In this document: positions 24,324-30,882 of the stretch, piece by piece
How positions within the stretch are numbered: the first letter of the stretch is position 1
How the letters are laid out: each line of letters begins with the position of its first letter
DNA from: Tepidicaulis marinus
GTDB lineage: Bacteria > Pseudomonadota > Alphaproteobacteria > Parvibaculales > Parvibaculaceae
Length of the DNA stretch: 37,398 nucleotides
Assembly: GCF_000739695.1 (NCBI RefSeq)
Contig: NZ_BBIO01000022.1
Location: 1-37,398, forward strand
Direction: 5' to 3'
Program-made: the position numbers and the translations under genes
Notes under the pieces: model-generated
Database searches by the model: none
Told to the model about the DNA's origin: nothing
Seen by the model: only the letters and a program-made list of their open reading frames with translations

Positions 24324-25808
24324 ATGTCTAAGTTCACGCATGCAGCCCTGGCTGCCTCCATCGCCCTCGCCGCCAGTATCTCACCTGCCGCCGCGGGCAA
24401 CATGATCGTGCAGGACGGCGTCCAATCGGTGGACCTGACCCCGGCACAGACGGTTTACACCGTCGAACTCAAGGAAATGTCCGACGGCACCAACATCAAC
24501 GCCGCAAACGTTCAGGTTCTTACCGACAAAGTGACCTTCCGCGCCAGCGGCATGCTGGTATGCGAGAAGATTTCGGGCATTCGTCCGAACGCCCCCTTGG
24601 GCGCGTATATCGGCTTTGGCGCCTTCAACCCGACCTTCGGCGATGCCGGCGTCGTTCACAAAGCGGAATTCGAAACCGGTCAGAAATATTACAACAACTC
24701 TCAGAACAGCTGGGTCAACCATCCGGCGACGGTCGAAAATTGGGAAGTTCCGCTGAACAGTTTGAAGAATGCGGGCAAACCCACCTATGAGTTCGATGCC
24801 CTGAAAATCTTCAACGCCGAGATGCAGAAATTCATCGACAATGGCGGCACGAAGCTGGATTTCCTCAAGCAGGACCGCGTGATCGAAGTCGAGCGTTTCC
24901 TCAGCGTTTATACAGGCTGCAGAAAGCTGAACGGGCAGCTTGAGGTAACGAAGCTCGGCTACGGTACCGACGTCGAGCCCATCACCATGAAGATCAAGTA
25001 CAAGGGCAATCCGAACCTGCTCAATCCTATCGCTGTCGCCGTCGCGCCGGGTGACAACAATCAGATCGATGCCGGCTACCAGCCGCTGAAGATCACCTAT
25101 GCGGCGATCACGCCCTACGCGCCGACATATGTCGGCAAGTGCCCGGCCAACCTCAAGTTCCGGGTGCAAATCAAAGGCCAGGGCAAGGGGCACGTCAAAT
25201 TCCGCGTGCATGGCAAGTCGGATGAAAGCTGGCTGACCGAGAACATGACGCAGGTCTACGAATCGGGCCCGCGGATTTTCAATGCGGCCGAAGGCGGCAC
25301 GGACACGAACTTCTTCTATGAAGTTCCCTTCTCCGGCCAGGACGTACTCAACAAAACCATCAACCACCAGTTCCGCCTCGCCATTACGTGGAAGGACGAG
25401 AAGGCGAATACATATGAAACCCACTACCAGACCTTCGCCACGAAGGATTGGAAACGCCGCTGCACCCCGCAGGTGAATGTCGGTGTGGGCGGCGGCAATC
25501 CGGGCGGCATGAGCTATGACAACGGTCCGGGCGCCAATAATGCCGGGAGCCTGAATATCCAGGCGCAGCCCGTAGCGCCCAGCCTGCAAAAGGCTGCTCC
25601 CGCCGCCGCACAGCGCGGCGAGGCGAAACCCGCCCGCGCCCCGGCCGCACAGGCCCCGGCTCGCGCCACAACACCCGCTCGGGCCGCCCCTGCCCCGGCG
25701 GCCCCTGCCCCTGCCCGTGCGGCCCCGGCGCGGCAGACGGAGCCTGCCCCCACGCTCCAGGTCGCCCCGCTTACGGCAGAGCCCGCCCCCGCCCGCTCTG
25801 CCCGCTAA
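24324..25808 (+). CDS. Large secreted protein with Ala/Pro-rich C-terminal tail, unknown function
   Basis: A 494-aa protein that I cannot assign to a family. The N-terminus is a clear signal peptide (MSKFTHAALAASIALAASISPAAA-G). The mature part (25-410) is mixed beta with four cysteines (MLVCEK, YTGCRK, VGKCPAN, KRRCTP), enough for two disulfides. The segment from ITPYAPTYVGKCPANLKF to HYQTFATKDWKRRC looks like a repeat-free Ig-type domain. Residues about 420-494 are low-complexity Ala/Pro/Arg and resemble a wall- or envelope-spanning tether. ATG at 24324 is used, since the upstream start at 24282 would place residues before the signal. It is divergent from the ECF operon and ends at a strong terminator, so it is monocistronic. 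Confidence 0.65.
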   Translation: MSKFTHAALAASIALAASISPAAAGNMIVQDGVQSVDLTPAQTVYTVELKEMSDGTNINAANVQVLTDKVTFRASGMLVCEKISGIRPNAPLGAYIGFGAFNPTFGDAGVVHKAEFETGQKYYNNSQNSWVNHPATVENWEVPLNSLKNAGKPTYEFDALKIFNAEMQKFIDNGGTKLDFLKQDRVIEVERFLSVYTGCRKLNGQLEVTKLGYGTDVEPITMKIKYKGNPNLLNPIAVAVAPGDNNQIDAGYQPLKITYAAITPYAPTYVGKCPANLKFRVQIKGQGKGHVKFRVHGKSDESWLTENMTQVYESGPRIFNAAEGGTDTNFFYEVPFSGQDVLNKTINHQFRLAITWKDEKANTYETHYQTFATKDWKRRCTPQVNVGVGGGNPGGMSYDNGPGANNAGSLNIQAQPVAPSLQKAAPAAAQRGEAKPARAPAAQAPARATTPARAAPAPAAPAPARAAPARQTEPAPTLQVAPLTAEPAPARSAR

Positions 25809-25836
25809 AAAGGCAAGCTGGCGAGACCGCAGGCAG

Positions 25837-25891
25837 GCCAAAGGTTCCCGGCTCTTCTTCTCCTGAAGAGCCGGGAACGGCTTGGCTTTTT
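25837..25891 (+). terminator. Strong rho-independent terminator after the secreted protein gene
   Basis: A perfect 14-bp stem, GTTCCCGGCTCTTC (25844-25857) with GAAGAGCCGGGAAC (25865-25878), has a 7-nt loop. It is extended across a small internal loop by GCCAA (25837-25841) with TTGGC (25882-25886) and runs straight into TTTTT (25887-25891). It isolates the secreted-protein gene from the LuxR gene. Confidence 0.9.
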
Positions 25892-25967
25892 CCCTTCCCA
25901 CCCCTTAGACTTCACACAAGAGTGAGCGATGCGCACGCCCATTTGCTGCCTGATGCGAGAGGGCTTG

Positions 25968-26717
25968 ATGTTTCAGGACACAGGTACGTTTGCCCTGCTT
26001 GAAAAGCTGCATACCCAAAGCGGGTTTCCGGCACTCTGGCAGACTTTCCGCACCCATATGGAAGAACGCTTCGGTTTCGGCACCGGCTATTACGGCGTGC
26101 TGGTTCTGCCGAACCATGAGGAAAACCGATTCCTGCCGCAGATGCGTAATTATTGCGATTTTCCCGAAGACTACCTCACGCATGTGCAAGAGGAAAAACC
26201 GCTCTGGGAAGCGGACCCCATCCTGCCTCATTGCCTGACGACGGGAGAGCCCGTCTCCTGGCGTACCTTGCGGCCTAAAACGCTCGAGCACGAATATGGA
26301 AGCGAGCTTTTGTCGGTCAATCACGACCTCGGCCTGCATAACGGCTTTGCCGTGCCCGTGGAGGGCCGCAACAAGAAATCCATGATCGGCCTGCATGCCC
26401 CTTATATGAGCGATAAAGATTTCGATGCGCTGATCGCCTCGCACGGGCGGGAAGTAACCGAATGTTTCAAGCTCATTCATCATGCCGTCGAAGCGGATGA
26501 AGAGCGCTATGCCCCGCTTGTCGGCCTGACACCGCGCGAGAAGGAATGTCTTTTATGGTCGGCGGCGGGACTTTCTTCCAAACGCATTGCCTTCAAACTC
26601 AGTCTCTCGCACCGAACTGTCGAAAATTGCCTTTTCAGAGCCCAGCGCAAACTCAAAGCGACCAACAAAAGCCATGCCGTCTATAAAGCCGTGGTGCTCG
26701 GCCTGATCCAGCCATAG
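25968..26717 (+). CDS. LuxR-family solo regulator with AHL-receptor-like domain
   Basis: A 249-aa regulator. Residues about 10-165 resemble the autoinducer-binding domain: FGFGTGYYGV, then DFPEDYLTHV, ADPIL and PVSW. Residues 185-245 are the LuxR HTH (LTPREKECLLWSAAGLSSKRIAFKLSLSHRTVENCLFRAQRKL). By alignment to LasR, the ligand-amide Asp (here Asp 83) and Trp (Trp 98) are kept, but Tyr56, Trp60 and Tyr64 appear as Phe 65, Tyr 69 and Val 73. No LuxI synthase is in the window, so this is a solo whose ligand may not be a standard acyl-homoserine lactone. ATG at 25968 is preferred (GAGAGG 6 nt upstream); ATG 25929 is also possible. No operator could be identified. Confidence 0.85.
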   Translation: MFQDTGTFALLEKLHTQSGFPALWQTFRTHMEERFGFGTGYYGVLVLPNHEENRFLPQMRNYCDFPEDYLTHVQEEKPLWEADPILPHCLTTGEPVSWRTLRPKTLEHEYGSELLSVNHDLGLHNGFAVPVEGRNKKSMIGLHAPYMSDKDFDALIASHGREVTECFKLIHHAVEADEERYAPLVGLTPREKECLLWSAAGLSSKRIAFKLSLSHRTVENCLFRAQRKLKATNKSHAVYKAVVLGLIQP

Positions 26718-26836
26718 CCTGCCCTGCCGCCGGGTTTTTGCGCTTTTTCACTCACCTAAACGTGATGGCGCCGCCTAACGGTTTTTAATCAAACGCCCTT
26801 TAAACCGGAAGATGGACTTCGGCATTGAGGGGGCGC

Positions 26837-27295
26837 ATGTCAGCCAGCAGCATTTTCATGGAAGCGGCAAAAAAGGCGGTCTTCGGCTGTCTGGTTTTTT
26901 CTGCCGTGGCGCTTGTCCATTCCGCCTTTCTTACCCCCGATCTGTGGCTGCTCGGATTTTTCGGCGCCGCCATCACTCTCGTCATTGCCGAGCCTGAAAG
27001 CCGCTTCACCCAGCCGCGCGCGCTCCTCGGCGGTGTGCTGATTTCCTTTTGCTGCGGGCTGCTTGCCGCGCATTTTATGCCGGGGGAGCCCGCCGCCATC
27101 GTCACGGCCTGCTCGGCGGCGATCCTGCTGATGACGCTGCTCCGGGTTCAAAACCCGCCGGCGGGCGCGGCAGCGGCCATTGCGGCAAGCGGGACGTACG
27201 ATTGGACGGCCCTTCTCGCGCCGACGGCAACGGGCATGATCATGATCGTTCTGGCGCATCAAGCCTGGAAACACCTGAACCATGCGAGGCTCTGA
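26837..27295 (+). CDS. HPP-family integral membrane protein
   Basis: A 152-aa protein with four or five hydrophobic helices. It has the HPP-family pattern: LGFFGAAITLVIAEPESRFTQPRALLGGVLIS, then RVQNPPAGAAAAIAASG, then a final helix. The name-giving His-Pro-Pro is Asn-Pro-Pro here (residues 106-108). Some HPP proteins of cyanobacteria and plant plastids transport nitrite; for this one no substrate is shown. GAGGGGG lies just before the ATG at 26837, which is why this start is used over TTG 26825. The chemoreceptor gene starts 1 nt after its stop, so the two are coupled. Confidence 0.8.
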   Translation: MSASSIFMEAAKKAVFGCLVFSAVALVHSAFLTPDLWLLGFFGAAITLVIAEPESRFTQPRALLGGVLISFCCGLLAAHFMPGEPAAIVTACSAAILLMTLLRVQNPPAGAAAAIAASGTYDWTALLAPTATGMIMIVLAHQAWKHLNHARL

Positions 27296-27296
27296 C

Positions 27297-28781
27297 ATGC
27301 AGATACAAGGCAATGCAGAACCTTCCGGCAACTACACCGCCGCGCTTCGAAAAAAAGCGGCGAAACGGCTGCACACGAAAGAAAAGCAACACGGAGCGCA
27401 AGAAAACGGAAACGGCATTACCCAACTTTTCGGACTGCTCAACAAGGTCTCTCAAATCGCGCAAGGCACGGAAGATCTCGACGAAGCCATTTCCCGCACA
27501 CTGAAAGAGGTTTGCCTTTATACGGATTGGCCGATCGGCCATGCCTATCATGCCGGCACGGACGGAGCGGGAGAGGCGCGCTCTTCCCGGCTCTGGTCGC
27601 TCGATGCGAGCATCGACCGGGCGCGCATGAGCGAATTTGTTTCGATTTCCGAGGAAACCGTTTTTGCCCCCGGCAAAGGCATGATCGGCAAGGTGATGGA
27701 GACAAAAGAACCCGTCACCATCGAAGACGTGACCGTTCTTGACACGTTTCTGCGGGCAGGCCCGGCCCGGCAGAACGGCGTGAAGGGATGCTTCGCTTTT
27801 CCCGTGCTGTTCGAAAACCGCCCGCGCATCGTGCTGGAATTTTTCAGCCGGGAGCCCGCCGCGCTCGATGGCACCACGCTGGAGATCATGCGTTTTGTGG
27901 GCAATCAGCTCAACATGATCCTGACCCGCATGGCGCATCGGGAACGGCTCGGCGACATCGCCCATTCCTTCGAAGGAACGGTGAAAGGCGCGGTCGAAAA
28001 AACGGAACATTACATCAAGGCGCTGGAAGAAAATGCCCGTTTGCTCTGCGAGAGCCTCACCGCCTCGCGGAAAAATGCCAGGGACGCGGCAGAAAGTTCC
28101 GAAGAAACGGCGCAAAGCGTGCAAACCGTTGCAAGCGCCGTCGAGGAAATGTCCGCCAGCATCAACGAGATTGCCAGTCAGGTGCAGCGCAGCACCTCGC
28201 TGATCCTGCACTGTGCGGATAAGGTGCTCGAAGCCTCTAACCGGGCGCAAACCTTGAACAGCGCCACGGTAAAGGTGGAAGGGGCGCTTGAGGAAATCAC
28301 CGCCATTTCCGGCAAGGTGAAACTGCTTTCCATGAATGCCCGGATCGAGGCGGCGCGCGCCGGTGTTCATGGTCAAGGCTTCAGCGTCGTGGCAAATGAA
28401 GTGAAGGAGCTATCCGGGCAGACGGAAGCCTCGGTCGAAACGATCTCTCAAATCGTGCGGGAAATGAACGGGGCGACGCGGGAGATGCTGGCCGCCATGG
28501 GCGAGACAACCCGCTCCATCGAAGAGATTTCCGCCGCCTCGCAAACCATCGATACGGCGCTCGAAGAACAATCATCGACGACGAATGAAATCGCCGCCGC
28601 CATGCAGCAGACCGCGCTGTCGGTGACGCATATCTCGGCCAATCTTCGCAGCATCGATGAAAGCGTGGAACGCTCGGCGGAAGCGGCAGGCGAGATGTCC
28701 GGCAAATGCAGCGCGCTGGCGGGCGAGGCGGAGACGCTTTCGCGGAACGTGGAGACGTTTCTCGGCGAAATCGGCAACTGA
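27297..28781 (+). CDS. Cytoplasmic GAF-domain methyl-accepting chemotaxis protein
   Basis: A 494-aa soluble chemoreceptor: no signal peptide or TM helix. After a basic N-terminal stretch (1-45) comes a GAF domain (about 50-205, with FAPGKGMIGKVMETKEPVTIEDV and GCFAFPVLFENRPRIVLEFFS). A helical linker and an MCP signalling domain (250-460) follow, whose hairpin tip reads LLSMNARIEAARAGVHGQGFSV plus VVANEVKELSGQT. It would bind a small intracellular ligand through GAF and control a CheA/CheW complex. No che genes are in the window. ATG at 27297 has GAGG 7 nt upstream and follows the HPP stop by 1 nt. Convergent with nsrR (12 nt between stops). Confidence 0.9.
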   Translation: MQIQGNAEPSGNYTAALRKKAAKRLHTKEKQHGAQENGNGITQLFGLLNKVSQIAQGTEDLDEAISRTLKEVCLYTDWPIGHAYHAGTDGAGEARSSRLWSLDASIDRARMSEFVSISEETVFAPGKGMIGKVMETKEPVTIEDVTVLDTFLRAGPARQNGVKGCFAFPVLFENRPRIVLEFFSREPAALDGTTLEIMRFVGNQLNMILTRMAHRERLGDIAHSFEGTVKGAVEKTEHYIKALEENARLLCESLTASRKNARDAAESSEETAQSVQTVASAVEEMSASINEIASQVQRSTSLILHCADKVLEASNRAQTLNSATVKVEGALEEITAISGKVKLLSMNARIEAARAGVHGQGFSVVANEVKELSGQTEASVETISQIVREMNGATREMLAAMGETTRSIEEISAASQTIDTALEEQSSTTNEIAAAMQQTALSVTHISANLRSIDESVERSAEAAGEMSGKCSALAGEAETLSRNVETFLGEIGN

Positions 28782-28793
28782 GAAAACACGGGC

Positions 28794-29234
28794 TTAAGCG
28801 GGGATCAGCCGCCGGATGCGCCCGAAACTGCCCGGCTTTTTGACAAGGTCGGCAAGCGTGTACTCATCGAGCACGCCAAGAAATGCGCTCAAGGCCTCCT
28901 CGAGCGGGCCTTTGAGGCCGCAGGCCGGGGCAATGCGGCAGGTGTTCTTGGCAGGATCGAAACATTCCACCAGCGCAAAACTATCTTCGCAGGCGCGCAC
29001 CACCGCGCCGAGAGAAATCTCCTCCGGTGCCCGCCCCAGCCGCAAGCCGCCGCCCCGTCCGCGCAGGCTTTCCACGAAACCGTTTTGCGCCAGGGTCTGG
29101 GCGACTTTCATCATGTGATTGCGCGAAATCTCATAACGGCGGGCCACCTCCTCGATCGTGTGAAGCGCGTCCGGCTCCACCGCGAGCAGCATGAGAAGAC
29201 GCAGCGCATAATCGGTATGGCGGGTAAGGTGCAT
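28794..29234 (-). CDS. nsrR: NsrR, nitric-oxide-sensing Rrf2-family repressor
   Basis: A 146-aa protein that follows NsrR over its full length. It opens MHLTRHTDYALRLLMLLA, has the winged-helix segment YEISRNHMMKVAQTLAQNGFVESLRGRGGGLRLGR, and ends with FLGVLDEYTLADLVKKP. Three cluster cysteines are kept (Cys 91, 99, 105, pattern C-x7-C-x5-C). NsrR holds an Fe-S cluster that reacts with NO, releasing promoters for NO detoxification. GGAG lies 2 nt before the ATG. The gene follows the DUF4396 gene on the same strand after 118 nt, which contain a likely NsrR site, so autoregulation is probable. Confidence 0.92.
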   Translation of the reverse strand: MHLTRHTDYALRLLMLLAVEPDALHTIEEVARRYEISRNHMMKVAQTLAQNGFVESLRGRGGGLRLGRAPEEISLGAVVRACEDSFALVECFDPAKNTCRIAPACGLKGPLEEALSAFLGVLDEYTLADLVKKPGSFGRIRRLIPA

Positions 29235-29246
29235 GGCTCCGGCCCA

Positions 29247-29265
29247 AAGATGTATCTGATATCTT
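29247..29265 (-). promoter_or_regulatory. Likely NsrR binding site upstream of nsrR
   Basis: AAGATGTATCTGATATCTT begins with AAGATGTATCT, 10 of 11 matches to the NsrR half-site consensus AAGATGYATTT. It forms an imperfect dyad with the trailing ATATCTT. On the minus strand it lies 13-31 nt before the nsrR ATG, immediately downstream of a TATATA stretch that could be the -10, a position suited to repression. Confidence 0.55.
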
Positions 29266-29287
29266 TATATAGAACCGCCGCGCATGT

Positions 29288-29310
29288 GCGCCAATGGCAC
29301 AAATTGGCGC
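29288..29310 (-). repeat. Hairpin between the DUF4396 and nsrR genes
   Basis: GCGCCAAT (29288-29295) and ATTGGCGC (29303-29310) are perfect 8-bp complements with a 7-nt loop. It lies 43 nt after the DUF4396 stop. On the minus strand no T-run follows, so it is either a weak or rho-assisted terminator or a protein-binding dyad upstream of nsrR. Confidence 0.4.
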
Positions 29311-29352
29311 GCCCTTAAAAACCCAGAAAAGGAAGCCCTGAAACGGCGGCCT

Positions 29353-30018
29353 CTAGCCGTGATCGTGCTCCGTGTTGCGCGGGTCCATCATACCTTCCTT
29401 CACCCAATAATGGATGAGGAGCACATTGACCGGATAAGCGGCGAGAAGCCCGAGCGTCAAGGAGGTGATGAGCGAGGACCAGAAAAGCGGCTCGGCCATA
29501 GTGGCCGATCCGGCGAGGTAAAGATCGGCGCCGATGGCCACGATTTCCATCACCGCGATGCTGGGCGTTTCGGCAAGAAAGGCATCCCAAAGCGCGGTCT
29601 TGAGGGTCACGCCTTCCTGCATCAGGGGACCGACCGTCAGCGCATAACCGGCCGCGTAAGCCAAACAGAACGTGATCCCGGCAACCCAGTAATTGGACAG
29701 CGCGAGAAGGCCCGCCGCAATCGTGATGCCGGCGATCTCACCCATACCGCAGCCCGAATAACAATGGGCAACGGAGCGGAAAGAGCGGCGCCAAAGGGTG
29801 TCCCGGGCAATTTCCTTGCGCCCTGTCAGATAGTAAACGGCAAGCCCAAGCGGCCCTGAATAGACGACCGTCAGTGCCCAAACCACTTTCATCAGCGGCA
29901 TGAGATGGGCATTGCGCGTGCGCAAATCATAAATCGTCCAAATCAGACAGGGCAGCATGAGCGTGGCCCACACGATGAGCACCAGAGGATCGGAGAGGGT
30001 ATTCGTCAGGCTTTCCAT
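29353..30018 (-). CDS. DUF4396 integral membrane protein
   Basis: A 221-aa protein with about six hydrophobic helices. The family traits are present: HCYSGCGMGEIAG near residue 85, EGVTLKTALWDAFLAETPSIAVMEIVAI, and NVLLIHYWVKEGM near the end, followed by a His/Asp-rich tail (EHDHG). DUF4396 proteins have no established function; the conserved His, Cys and Glu residues suggest metal handling. ATG at 30018 is used because the upstream extension to 30174 is Arg-rich, lacks helices, and is not expected for the family. The gene precedes nsrR on the same strand, so the protein may belong to an NO or metal stress response. Confidence 0.75.
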   Translation of the reverse strand: MESLTNTLSDPLVLIVWATLMLPCLIWTIYDLRTRNAHLMPLMKVVWALTVVYSGPLGLAVYYLTGRKEIARDTLWRRSFRSVAHCYSGCGMGEIAGITIAAGLLALSNYWVAGITFCLAYAAGYALTVGPLMQEGVTLKTALWDAFLAETPSIAVMEIVAIGADLYLAGSATMAEPLFWSSLITSLTLGLLAAYPVNVLLIHYWVKEGMMDPRNTEHDHG

Positions 30019-30277
30019 AACAGGGCAAATATCGCTTGTGTGATCGAAAAAGCAGATGTTCCGCTTTCTTTTAAACGCTTGCCGCCCGCACCCGTTCCTT
30101 CCGCGTTTTCCGCTCCTGCGCCAGGACACTTGGCATCCAGACCGGACAATCAGCCCGAAAATGCCGGTTTTCATTCTTAGGCTCCTCCCGCTCCCCTGAT
30201 CGCGGCTTTGCGGAACTCAACTCTTCCTTACGCAAATGCGTGTTGACAGGACAGGCTTCCATCCCCAGTTTATATAT

Positions 30278-30290
30278 TATGATTATCATA
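30278..30290. promoter_or_regulatory. AT-rich dyad upstream of the hydroxylase operon
   Basis: TATGAT-T-ATCATA is a perfect 6-bp inverted repeat with a central base, sitting in about 30 bp of AT-rich DNA in a GC-rich genome. It resembles Fur-superfamily sites in general shape but does not match the canonical box, so the binding protein is left open. Confidence 0.4.
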
Positions 30291-30330
30291 TTTAGAATTG
30301 CGCCGCCCGGTGCGGGGCATTTCGCTGCGG

Positions 30331-30358
30331 CAACACTTAACGGTCAACACTCAACGGT
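30331..30358 (+). repeat. Two tandem copies of a 14-bp repeat before the hydroxylase operon
   Basis: CAACACTTAACGGT (30331-30344) and CAACACTCAACGGT (30345-30358) match at 13 of 14 positions with no gap and are followed by CA. They end 14 nt before the proposed TTG start. Direct repeats at this spacing (about 1.3 helical turns) could be an activator or repressor site, or a leader duplication. Confidence 0.6.
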
Positions 30359-30372
30359 CAGGGGATGCCATC

Positions 30373-30882
30373 TTGAAAAGCGAACTCGATATCATGCTGA
30401 CGGTGGACGGTGCCGAGGAGCGCACCACGGTCGAGCCGCGCATGCTGCTCATTCAGGCGCTGCGGGAGAAACTGGGCGTTAAGGGCCCGCATATCGGCTG
30501 TGAAAGCGGACGCTGCGGCGCCTGCACAGTGCTCGTTAACGGCGAAGCGGTGAAATCCTGCATGATGCTGGCAGCGCAGGCCGACGGGGCCAAGATCACC
30601 ACCGCCGCCGGCCTTGCCGCAGAAGACGGCACGCTGCATCCTCTGCAGCAGGCTTTCCACGAGCATCACGCCCTGCAATGCGGCTATTGCACGCCCGGCA
30701 TGCTCTGCGCGGCCATGGACCTGCTCAAAACCAACCCCAAACCGAATGAAAACGATGTGCGCCAGGCGCTGCGCGGCAATCTGTGCCGCTGCACCGGCTA
30801 TCAACACATTGTCGATGCGGTTTTGAGCGCCGCCGGAACCCTTGGCAGCGGCGCCAGCGCCGTGAAAGGAGCCGCAGAATGA
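30373..30882 (+). CDS. [2Fe-2S] small subunit of a xanthine-oxidase-family hydroxylase (CoxS-like)
   Basis: A 169-aa electron-transfer subunit with two [2Fe-2S] clusters. The plant-ferredoxin-type cluster is bound by Cys 43, 48, 51 and 63 ([16 protein letters not shown] and KSCM). The second is bound by Cys 103, 106, 138 and 140 (CGYCTPG and CRCTGY). It passes electrons from the Mo centre to FAD. The start is uncertain: TTG at 30373 has AGGGG about 9 nt upstream and gives a normal CoxS length, while ATG at 30394 would be short at the first strand. The stop overlaps the large-subunit ATG by 4 bp. Confidence 0.88.
   Translation: MKSELDIMLTVDGAEERTTVEPRMLLIQALREKLGVKGPHIGCESGRCGACTVLVNGEAVKSCMMLAAQADGAKITTAAGLAAEDGTLHPLQQAFHEHHALQCGYCTPGMLCAAMDLLKTNPKPNENDVRQALRGNLCRCTGYQHIVDAVLSAAGTLGSGASAVKGAAE

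Larger units (their letters stand above)
30019..30372. promoter_or_regulatory. 354-nt divergent control region between DUF4396 gene and hydroxylase operon
   Basis: No convincing gene lies here. It contains a TTGACA hexamer at 30243-30248, a very AT-rich stretch at 30269-30298 with a perfect dyad, and a tandem 14-bp repeat just before the hydroxylase small subunit. TTGACA is 20 nt from TTTATA and 24 nt from TATATT, so neither gives a normal -35/-10 pair. An activator-dependent promoter is possible. Confidence 0.5.

Noticed and set aside
25613-25800. Repeat array or mobile-element end in the Ala/Pro-coding DNA
   Set aside because: The repetition follows from GCC/CCC codons in a low-complexity tail. 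Units are irregular and in frame, with no spacers or inverted ends, so it is neither a CRISPR array nor a transposon end.
24381-25901. 506-codon minus-strand open frame opposite the secreted protein
   Set aside because: It would run through the strong terminator at 25837-25891, and the plus frame has a signal peptide and ribosome site. The antisense product has a Gly/Arg-rich N-terminus mirrored from the Ala/Pro tail.
30269-30298. Canonical Fur box
   Set aside because: The dyad TATGAT-T-ATCATA has the general shape but does not fit the 7-1-7 TGATAAT pattern, so I left the binding protein unnamed.
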